From an uncultured Muribaculaceae bacterium (GTDB taxonomy: Bacteria > Bacteroidota > Bacteroidia > Bacteroidales > Muribaculaceae), in assembly GCA_910584125.1 (NCBI GenBank), contig CAJTXU010000007.1:1-64000 (forward strand): a stretch of DNA of 64,000 bases, given 5' to 3'. A model generated the notes under the pieces. That model did not search any database, was not told the origin of the DNA, and was given only the letters and a program-made list of their open reading frames with translations. The translations under genes were made by a program, and so were the position numbers. Of this stretch, positions 58,367 through 64,000 are shown piece after piece. Positions within the stretch are counted from its first letter, which is position 1, and every line of letters begins with the position of its first letter.

Positions 58367-59289
58367 AGGCCCGGCTCCTAAGCTCGGGCGCAGTGGCCGT
58401 CGGTTTCGCCGAGGCCGGGAGGGTGTCGGCTCAGGCCGCGGCATGTTTCGACGACTGGCTGGCGGCCGGTCGCAACGCCGGCATGGCCTATATGGCCAAT
58501 CATAAGGAGATACGCATTGACCCGCGCCTGCTGCTCGACGGCGGGGCGCGGACACTCGTATGCATGGCGTTCCCTTACCGCTCGGACGCCGTGCGCGACG
58601 CGTCGCTGCCGCGTGTGTCGGCCTACGCGCTGCTTCCCGACTACCACATGTGGGTGCGCGAGGCGGTGCGCCGCTCCGGGGTGGGGCAGTTGCTCGGCGA
58701 GGATGGGCGCGACTGGCGCATATGTGTCGATTCGGCGCCGGTGATGGAGCGTTATTGGGCCGTGGCCTCAGGAATCGCCGTCAGAGGCGCGAACGGCGCC
58801 GCGATAATACCGGGCTACGGACCGGAGGTGATTTTAGCCGAGATAGCCGCGGCAATGCCTCTGGAGACCGATTCACGGCCGGCACACACATGCCGTGGTT
58901 GCGGAGCATGTCTGCGCGCTTGTCCCACGGGGGCTCTGCGCGGCGACGGGACTATCGACTGTCGCCGCTGCATCAGCTACCTCACCATCGAGCATCGGGG
59001 GGGCTGGGACACGACCGAGGCGGCCGCGGCGATGGCCACGGCCGCCGGGCGCGGCACGCTGTTCGGCTGCGACCGCTGCGTCGCCGCATGTCCGGAACGA
59101 AAGAATAAGGACGTGTCGGCCGAGCCGGTATGCGCGCCGCTGCCGGGCATTGTCGGCATAACGGCCGTCGACATACTGTCTGGCCCGGAGGCTGACCTGA
59201 CGCGTATGTTGAAAGGGAGCTGCCTCAAGCGCGCCGGACGAGCCGGGCTGAGGCGCAACGCCCTGAACACCCTGCCCGAAACCGAATAG
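58330..59289 (+). CDS. queG: Epoxyqueuosine reductase
   Basis: The 319-aa protein has a cobalamin-binding region with the catalytic Asp in ICVDSAPVMERYWA, then two 4Fe-4S clusters (CRGCGACLRACPTGAL, DCRRCISYLTIEHRG, CDRCVAACPERK). It performs the last step of queuosine synthesis in tRNA. The ATG at 58330 (MGGDSGRLRKEIE) is the best start; the frame is open further into the RNase H gene but is not conserved there. Other queuosine genes are not nearby. Confidence 0.93.
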   Translation: MGGDSGRLRKEIEARLLSSGAVAVGFAEAGRVSAQAAACFDDWLAAGRNAGMAYMANHKEIRIDPRLLLDGGARTLVCMAFPYRSDAVRDASLPRVSAYALLPDYHMWVREAVRRSGVGQLLGEDGRDWRICVDSAPVMERYWAVASGIAVRGANGAAIIPGYGPEVILAEIAAAMPLETDSRPAHTCRGCGACLRACPTGALRGDGTIDCRRCISYLTIEHRGGWDTTEAAAAMATAAGRGTLFGCDRCVAACPERKNKDVSAEPVCAPLPGIVGITAVDILSGPEADLTRMLKGSCLKRAGRAGLRRNALNTLPETE

Positions 59290-59296
59290 CCTTAGG

Positions 59297-59626
59297 TTAC
59301 ATCTTGGCAGTCGCTGAACCCCAGGGCTCGTTGCTGTTGAGCTCGCGCACGCTTTCGTAATTCTCAGTGGAACGCGAGAGAACCTTCTCGATTTCGTGGA
59401 CGGAATTCTCGTCGAAATCCTTGTAGTCCCTGTATTTCTCCTCTTCATCGGAATCGACGGGTATGACGGTCATCTTGTCGTAGAAATTACGGCCCGAGAG
59501 GGTAGGGAACTTCTTGTCGAGATAATCTCTGACGGTGGCCTTGATATCAGCCACCTTGTCGCAATGGTCGAGGCGCAGACGGTATTTCGTTGAATTACCG
59601 AAGCTGATAATGCAAATCTTATCCAT
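59297..59626 (-). CDS. Small hypothetical protein
   Basis: The 109-aa acidic soluble protein starts MDKICIISFGNSTKYRLRLDHCDKVADIKATVRDYL, with a likely beta-hairpin and helix. The C-terminal half is charged (DSDEEEKYRDYKDFDENSVHEIEKVL). Codon use and convergence with queG suggest a real gene. I do not recognise it. Confidence 0.65.
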   Translation of the reverse strand: MDKICIISFGNSTKYRLRLDHCDKVADIKATVRDYLDKKFPTLSGRNFYDKMTVIPVDSDEEEKYRDYKDFDENSVHEIEKVLSRSTENYESVRELNSNEPWGSATAKM

Positions 59627-59652
59627 AACAACAGTGTTTATATTACAGTGGT

Positions 59653-59680
59653 TAAAAGTAATAAGTAAAAAGTAATACGT
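59653..59680 (+). repeat. AGTAATA/AGTAAAA heptads
   Basis: Three to four tandem heptads (AGTAATA, AGTAAAA, AGTAATA) lie upstream of the small hypothetical gene's start, in the gap before the secreted gene at 59925. The rest of the gap to 59839 shows nothing recognisable. Confidence 0.7.
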
Positions 59681-59839
59681 GCAATGCGAAACGGATATTG
59701 ACCAGCTGTATCAAAGCCGTCATACCCGCCGCCGAACATAGTGATAACGCCCGAACAGCCCGATGGTTTGCCGCCCCGCCTGAAACCCACGCCAAGTCTT
59801 GAACCTTGCATCAAATTACCATCAATTATTTTCTGAAAT

Positions 59840-59874
59840 TTTGTTGGATGTTTCACAAAGATTGATTACTTTTG
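59840..59874 (+). promoter_or_regulatory. Probable promoter of the secreted protein at 59925
   Basis: TACTTTTG (59867-59874) matches the -7 box. TTTG at 59840-59843 is 23 bases upstream, slightly long. The leader would be about 45 nt. Confidence 0.5.
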
Positions 59875-59924
59875 CGATGGTTTTGACGACTATTAGAACC
59901 GGATTCAACTAAAACCGATATATT

Positions 59925-60887
59925 ATGAGAAAAAATCTACAGCTCATTCCGACTTGCCTCTGCCTCGCGGCAGCCGGCTTCTTCTGCCCGGACGGTGCCC
60001 AGGCCCGCGAACTCGTGTTCACTGCCTCGATCGAATCGGGCGCCGTCGTTTCCGAAATCAGCGATATCGCGCTTCTCTTCCCCGGATTCGCTTATATCGA
60101 CGCCAATCCCGAGACCTGTGAGGTGACATTCGACCACCGCAGGCTGAGACCCTTCATTGACTACGAGCTCATGCTCACCGATGGCGGCGGAATGTTCGCA
60201 TTCGCCTTCAATCAGCCTCTTACGGCCGAGACACCCACCGAACTGACACTGACACTTCCGGCAGGATGCGTATCTGGCATGTGGGAGGACCATACCGAAA
60301 ATGTCGCCAACGAGAGCCCGGTGACGCTCTCCTACACCATCGTGCCCGCCGCCGTTCAGAACGTCCAGCTCTCGCTCACCTCCGTGACCAAGCCGAGCGA
60401 CAACGGCGAACTTCCCCTCGTCTTGAACGACGTGCCACGCCTGTACAACCGCTTCTATCTGAAGGCCGACGTCCCGAGCCTGCTGGCCGCCGGGAGCGAG
60501 ACTGCCGACGTGACGCTATCGGGAACCGACGGCGCATACAGCGCCACCGCCGTCCTCAAGCAGGCATACGGCACCTCGGAAGACTCGAGCTATTTCTATT
60601 TCGACGTCGAAGAGGCACCCGACCAGGTCGGAGACTATACGCTCACGATTGCCCCAGGAACCGTGACCGACTCCATCAGATTGAGAAATCCTGAATTCGG
60701 AGCCACCAACACCCGGCAGGAAATCAGATTCAAAATCGTCGAGCGGCTCTCAGGCATCGAGCAGGTGGCGGATGATGACGCCACGATCGGAGCAAAGACC
60801 GTGTATCGTCTCGACGGAGTCAGAATTTCGTCCGATGCCGCCCGCGGACAGATCACGGTAAGTTCCGACGGCAAGAAGCGCCTCTGA
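59925..60887 (+). CDS. Secreted beta-sandwich protein, paralogue of the protein at 21378-22598
   Basis: The 320-aa protein has a signal peptide (LIPTCLCLAAAGFFCPDGAQA). TLTLPAGCVSGMWEDHTENVANESPVTLSY repeats the LPAGxVxGMWxD module of the 21.4 kb protein, in outline. The C-terminus SGIEQVADDDATI, then TVYRLDGVRIS and a final basic strand, parallels its SGIVDDD and VLYDLRGIRV tail, which looks like a type IX sorting region. It is monocistronic and followed by a terminator. Function unknown; likely cell-surface. Confidence 0.75.
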   Translation: MRKNLQLIPTCLCLAAAGFFCPDGAQARELVFTASIESGAVVSEISDIALLFPGFAYIDANPETCEVTFDHRRLRPFIDYELMLTDGGGMFAFAFNQPLTAETPTELTLTLPAGCVSGMWEDHTENVANESPVTLSYTIVPAAVQNVQLSLTSVTKPSDNGELPLVLNDVPRLYNRFYLKADVPSLLAAGSETADVTLSGTDGAYSATAVLKQAYGTSEDSSYFYFDVEEAPDQVGDYTLTIAPGTVTDSIRLRNPEFGATNTRQEIRFKIVERLSGIEQVADDDATIGAKTVYRLDGVRISSDAARGQITVSSDGKKRL

Positions 60888-60918
60888 CCATATGAACCGA
60901 ACAACCGCCCACGGCCCG

Positions 60919-60946
60919 CGCCAATTATATTCGGGCTGAATTGGCG
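60919..60946. terminator. Terminator after the secreted protein gene
   Basis: CGCCAATT (60919-60926) pairs with AATTGGCG (60939-60946), with a 12-nt loop, and a T-rich stretch follows after a few bases. Confidence 0.55.
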
Positions 60947-60963
60947 GTTAGCGAATATTTTTG

Positions 60964-61001
60964 TAATTTTGCGGTTGCAATGTTAGATTGCAACCGCAAA
61001 A
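60964..61001 (+). promoter_or_regulatory. rnpA promoter -7 box embedded in a 14-bp inverted repeat
   Basis: TAATTTTG (60964-60971) matches the -7 box. The TTTTG part is the left edge of a perfect 14-bp inverted repeat (60967-60980 with 60988-61001; core GCGGTTGCAA/TTGCAACCGC, 7-nt loop). The element covers the expected transcription start and could be an operator or a 5'-end hairpin of the rnpA mRNA. Confidence 0.7.
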
Positions 61002-61031
61002 CGCATATTGCAAAGACACAGACCATCACCA

Positions 61032-61487
61032 ATGGAGGCTACGGAGAAGAGAAGGCTTACCCTCGGCAAAGAGGAGAAACTGCGACACAAGTCGCTGGTT
61101 GACGGCTTGTTCCGCGACGGAACAAGCCTCTACGAGTATCCGCTGCGCCTGACCTACCGCGTGCTCGGCCGCGACGAGCTCGAAGCTTCGTTCCGCGACC
61201 GCGTGCCCGACCGCATCGGCCCCCTGCAGATGCTCATCACCGTGCCCAAGAAGAAGCTGCGCCATGCCGTTGACCGCGTGCGTATGCGCCGTCTGATCCG
61301 CGAGGCCTACCGCCTCAACCGGCTGCCTCTGCGCGACAGGGCCATAGAGTCAGGCGCCCGCACCGTGCAGATGGCTTTCATTTACCTGCACCCCGAGAAG
61401 ATGGACTTCGAAACCATCACCAAGAAAATGCGCCGCCTGCTCGCCAAAGTCGAGCGCGCCGTCGCCCACGAACCCGCCGACAGTTGA
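61032..61487 (+). CDS. rnpA: Ribonuclease P protein component
   Basis: The 151-aa basic protein has KEEKLRHKSLVDGLFRDG near the N-terminus and the RNA-binding helix AVDRVRMRRLIREAYRLN (about 85-102), the Bacteroidota form of the RNR motif. It assists RNase P RNA in making tRNA 5' ends. The ATG at 61032 gives the family N-terminus. It overlaps yidD by 4 bases. Confidence 0.93.
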   Translation: MEATEKRRLTLGKEEKLRHKSLVDGLFRDGTSLYEYPLRLTYRVLGRDELEASFRDRVPDRIGPLQMLITVPKKKLRHAVDRVRMRRLIREAYRLNRLPLRDRAIESGARTVQMAFIYLHPEKMDFETITKKMRRLLAKVERAVAHEPADS

Positions 61488-61774
61488 GACACACCCCCGC
61501 CGACATATCGAAACGTCTGCTCATCGCCCCGATCAGATTCTACCAGATGTGCATTTCGCCGATGCTGCCCGCCGCATGCCGCTACACGCCTACGTGCAGC
61601 GAATATGCCGTGGAGGCAATCCGCGTGCACGGGCCGCTGCGCGGAAGCCTGCTCGCCGCCCGGAGAATCTGCCGCTGCCACCCCTGGGGAGGCTCGGGTT
61701 ATGACCCCGTGCCGCCGCGCCGCCAACCTGGGGAAGAACCGCCGAACGAACAAAACGACGCCGAGCGCGGTTAA
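61484..61774 (+). CDS. yidD: Membrane protein insertion efficiency factor YidD, TTG start
   Basis: The 96-aa protein shows RFYQMCISPMLPAACRYTPTCSEYAVEAI and CRCHPWGGSGYDPVPP, hallmark of YidD, which aids YidC-dependent insertion at the inner membrane. The start is TTG at 61484, overlapping the rnpA stop as TTGA; no in-frame ATG precedes the conserved core. The rnpA-yidD order is widespread. yidC is not in the window. Confidence 0.93.
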   Translation: MRHTPADISKRLLIAPIRFYQMCISPMLPAACRYTPTCSEYAVEAIRVHGPLRGSLLAARRICRCHPWGGSGYDPVPPRRQPGEEPPNEQNDAERG

Positions 61775-61819
61775 TTATGTGAAAAGGTAACGAAAAGATC
61801 TTAAAGGTAACGAAAAGGT

Positions 61820-62458
61820 ATGGATATTCTTGACATTCACACACACCACCCAGTTCCGCAACCACAAGGTGTCGAGAGCATCTGTATGCACGCCGACACC
61901 GAAGGGCTCGTGTTCATGCCCTCGCAACGCTACAGCATCGGCATCCACCCCTGGGACACCACCGCCGAAATCACCCCCGAAGAGTGGGCCCGGCTCGAAA
62001 GCCTGGCCGCAATGCCCGAGGTTGTAGCGATAGGGGAGTGCGGCATCGACCTGACTCCGCACGGCGGACCGCTCTTCCGCCAGATTCTCGTGTTCAAACG
62101 GCATGTCGAGCTCTCGGAGAGTCTGCGTAAGCCGCTCGTGATCCACGACGTCAAAGGCCACGACATCATAGCGGGCGCGCGCCGCGACCTCGCTCCGACG
62201 CAGCCCTGGGTGATCCACGGCTTCAGACGCAAGCCCGAGGTGGCCGAGATGCTGCTCAGAGCGGGATGCTATCTGTCGTTCGGCGAACAGTTCAACGCCG
62301 ACACCCTGCGGGCAACTCCCGAAGACCGCATACTCGCCGAGACCGACGAGTCGCCGCTCGACATCACCGAGGTGATAGCCAGCCTGTCGGCTGCCTACGG
62401 CAAGGACCTGACGCCGACGATTGCCGAGAACACAATGAAAATACTAAGTAAGAAATAA
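61820..62458 (+). CDS. TatD-family metal-dependent hydrolase
   Basis: The 212-aa TIM-barrel protein is shorter than E. coli TatD (260). Metal ligands are seen in DIHTHHP at the start, IGECGID (about 72-78), VIHDVKGHD, IHGFRRKPE and ETDESPL near the C-terminus. The family includes 3'-5' DNA/RNA exonucleases and D-aminoacyl-tRNA-type hydrolases, so the exact substrate is open. Confidence 0.88.
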   Translation: MDILDIHTHHPVPQPQGVESICMHADTEGLVFMPSQRYSIGIHPWDTTAEITPEEWARLESLAAMPEVVAIGECGIDLTPHGGPLFRQILVFKRHVELSESLRKPLVIHDVKGHDIIAGARRDLAPTQPWVIHGFRRKPEVAEMLLRAGCYLSFGEQFNADTLRATPEDRILAETDESPLDITEVIASLSAAYGKDLTPTIAENTMKILSKK

Positions 62459-62464
62459 GACCGC

Positions 62465-62540
62465 TAAAACAGCTAAAACAGCTATCATAGCTCCAATAGC
62501 TACAATAGCTACAATAGCAATAGCTAAAACAGCTACCAAC
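62465..62540 (+). repeat. 9-bp AGCTAAAAC/AGCTACAAT tandem repeat
   Basis: About eight imperfect 9-base units (AGCTAAAAC, AGCTATCAT, AGCTCCAAT, AGCTACAAT and others, one interrupted) fill the gap between the TatD-like gene and the next secreted protein. Confidence 0.8.
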
Positions 62541-62563
62541 AAAGAATTTAAATCATTAAGGTT

Positions 62564-63088
62564 ATGAAAAGATATTACATCGCGGCCGCAACGGCCGTCG
62601 CCGTCATGGCTGGAAGCCTCTGCGGCTCCGCCCAGAAGACTTCGGGCATCTCAGCCGCCGAGCAGCAGGCCGCTGCCGCCGACACGACCGAGACCACGCC
62701 CGACTGGTTCGTCAACATGGACTACTCCGGCTTCGAGTTCCAGATTCCCGCCGGAACGGTCGTCCAGAAAGGCTCGTCGTTTCTCGCGAAGTATCCCGAC
62801 GGCTCTTTCGGCGTGTCGATGACCAACATCGCGAAGCCCGGCGCCAACCAGAAGATAGCCTACGAGGTGTGCCAACGTATGGCCGAGACCATGAAAATGC
62901 CCAATCCCGACGTGATGAAGGTGAAATATGGCAAATGCGCCGGAGCCCGCGCCCAAGGCACGATCGAGGGCCAGCAGGTGACGATAGTCGTCCTACCCTA
63001 TGACGGCGAGGAAGTCACCTCCGTGCTGCTCGCCACCCCCTCGCGCCAGGAGTGGGTAAACCAGTTCCTGCGCACCCTCAAACGCTGA
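62564..63088 (+). CDS. Small secreted hypothetical protein
   Basis: The 174-aa protein has signal MKRYYIAAATAVAVMAGSLCGSAQ, an Ala/Thr-rich linker, then a domain starting DWFVNMDYSGFEFQIPAGTVVQKG with a C-terminal helix (SRQEWVNQFLRTLKR). The body resembles small periplasmic domains that start with an IPAG-type strand, but I do not recognise a family. It is not clearly in an operon. Confidence 0.68.
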   Translation: MKRYYIAAATAVAVMAGSLCGSAQKTSGISAAEQQAAAADTTETTPDWFVNMDYSGFEFQIPAGTVVQKGSSFLAKYPDGSFGVSMTNIAKPGANQKIAYEVCQRMAETMKMPNPDVMKVKYGKCAGARAQGTIEGQQVTIVVLPYDGEEVTSVLLATPSRQEWVNQFLRTLKR

Positions 63089-63180
63089 GCGGTCTGAGGT
63101 CTCGGGGCCCGGACTTAGATATTACCAGCCGGGGTAAACGAAAGTGAGACAAAACGGAGGGTTGTTTCGGATTTTTTTTG

Positions 63181-63188
63181 TAAATTTG
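63181..63188 (+). promoter_or_regulatory. Probable -7 element of the terminal secreted gene
   Basis: TAAATTTG matches TAnnTTTG, and the ATG at 63196 is only 8 bases downstream, implying a very short leader. A TTTG partner at the normal spacing is not evident. Confidence 0.5.
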
Positions 63189-63195
63189 CGCCATT

Positions 63196-64000
63196 ATGCG
63201 AAAGTTAAAGTTTTTAGCCGCAGCCATGATGGCGCTTTTGCTCTGTCAGGAGGCCCCGGCACTCACGCTCGAGCCAATCAAATATGGCGATTTCTCGCAA
63301 TGGGTGACCCGCAACCTCACCGAGTCGAAAGTCATCGGCGGCAACCACAAGACCATCTATGCCGTGGGGCCGACACGCACCATCAACGGCAACACCCCCT
63401 ACACCCCGGCCGGCGGCTCCCCATGGGCCTCCAGCAACGTCTACGCCAAGGTGTCGGGCGTCGTCAAGACCTCGAACACAGTCGAGCCCGCCATGGTCAA
63501 CGGCAACAAGATGGCCAAGCTGACCACCAAGATGGAACACGTCAAGGTGCTCGGCCTGCTCAACATGGACGTCATCGTGACCGGAACGATTTTCCTCGGC
63601 AAGGTCCGCGAACCGATCTCATCGACCAAGAGCCCGTATTCGAAGATGGAGATGGGCATGCCCTACACCAAGCGGCCCAAGGCGCTCGTGTTCGACTATA
63701 AGGTCGACATGCCAAACGTCAACACCCGCGTCCGCTCCACCGGATTCGGCCGCAAGAAGACCCTGCAGGGACGCGACCAGGCCGAGGTCTACGTGCTGCT
63801 GCAGAAGCGCTGGGAAGACGCCGCCGGCAACATCCACGCCCTGCGCGTCGGCACCGGCCGCGAACGCTACAACCGCAGCATTCCGCTGACGCGCCACCAC
63901 CAGCTGCCCATCCATTACGGCGACATCACAAAGACCCAATATTACAAACCCTACATGGCCCTGCTCAACGGCGACCGCGCCTATTACGCCTACAACTCCA
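63196..64000 (+). CDS. Secreted PCMD-like protein, 3' end cut by the window
   Basis: The frame is open from ATG 63196 to the window edge (268 codons, no stop). The signal is MRKLKFLAAAMMALLLCQEAPA. The mature part begins LEPIKYGDFSQWVTRNLTESKVIGG and continues with PWASSNVYAKVSG and ALVFDYKVDMPN. This layout (GDF..W near the start, PWASSN, then a Y-rich beta domain) is that of Bacteroidota PCMD (putative carbohydrate metabolism) proteins, whose biochemical role is not established. Only the 5' part is visible. Confidence 0.7.
   Translation, partial: MRKLKFLAAAMMALLLCQEAPALTLEPIKYGDFSQWVTRNLTESKVIGGNHKTIYAVGPTRTINGNTPYTPAGGSPWASSNVYAKVSGVVKTSNTVEPAMVNGNKMAKLTTKMEHVKVLGLLNMDVIVTGTIFLGKVREPISSTKSPYSKMEMGMPYTKRPKALVFDYKVDMPNVNTRVRSTGFGRKKTLQGRDQAEVYVLLQKRWEDAAGNIHALRVGTGRERYNRSIPLTRHHQLPIHYGDITKTQYYKPYMALLNGDRAYYAYNS

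Overview
This window looks like chromosomal DNA from a GC-rich member of the Bacteroidales, most likely Muribaculaceae-like. That assignment is an inference. It rests on Bacteroidota-type promoters (TTTG, 19-20 bases, TAnnTTTG), type IX-secretion-style C-terminal tails, many small secreted lipoproteins, a Wzi-type outer-membrane protein, and Bacteroidota versions of housekeeping genes such as a long MraY and a PASTA-bearing FtsI. There is no rRNA, CRISPR array, intact insertion sequence or prophage. Two identical tRNA-Glu genes are present.

Layout. 1-5.4 kb: a PurF homologue lacking the catalytic cysteine, a secreted C1 peptidase and two glycosyltransferases. 5.5-6.1 kb: tRNA-Glu, rpsT and tRNA-Glu on the minus strand. 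6.2-12.8 kb: Wzi-like porin, lipocalin-like lipoprotein, MINPP-like phosphatase, a small hypothetical gene, ruvB and a Wzx-like flippase. 12.9-15.6 kb, minus strand: lipoprotein, rnhB, polyprenyl synthase. 16.5-20.3 kb, minus strand: a three-gene secreted-protein operon built from repeated beta-rich modules. 20.8-24.1 kb, plus strand: two secreted proteins and a membrane TPR/HTH regulator-like protein. 24.1-29.5 kb, minus strand: uvrC, apt, a consensus parS site, mnmG and ybeY. 29.5-30.35 kb: a gene-poor stretch with a 25-bp tandem array and a strong promoter. 30.4-37.2 kb: lipoprotein, LTA-synthase-like transferase, LPS-kinase-like protein, GT2, a WecE-WecF pair and another lipoprotein, which together look like a cell-surface glycan locus. 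37.4-38.0 kb: a lower-GC toxin-antitoxin pair. 38.2-54.0 kb: a full division and cell-wall cluster, rsmH-ftsL-ftsI-murE-mraY-murD-ftsW-murG-murC-ftsQ-ftsA-ftsZ, with no mraZ directly upstream. 54.0-59.3 kb: rRNA methyltransferase, membrane protein, pdxB, RNase HI and queG. 59.3-64 kb: a small hypothetical gene, a secreted paralogue of the 21.4 kb protein, rnpA-yidD, a TatD-like hydrolase, a secreted protein and the 5' part of a probable PCMD-type secreted protein.

How it works together. The core is growth machinery: peptidoglycan precursor synthesis and septation, chromosome partition (parS), DNA repair (ruvB, uvrC), and tRNA/rRNA maturation (mnmG, queG, ybeY, rnpA, RlmL-like). Around it sit envelope genes for glycan assembly and surface display. 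Intergenic gaps repeatedly carry short 7- to 9-bp tandem repeats. The most unusual items are the modular repeat-protein operon facing a TPR/HTH regulator-like gene, the parS site beside mnmG, the palindrome on the rnpA promoter, and the ruvB terminator fused to its promoter.
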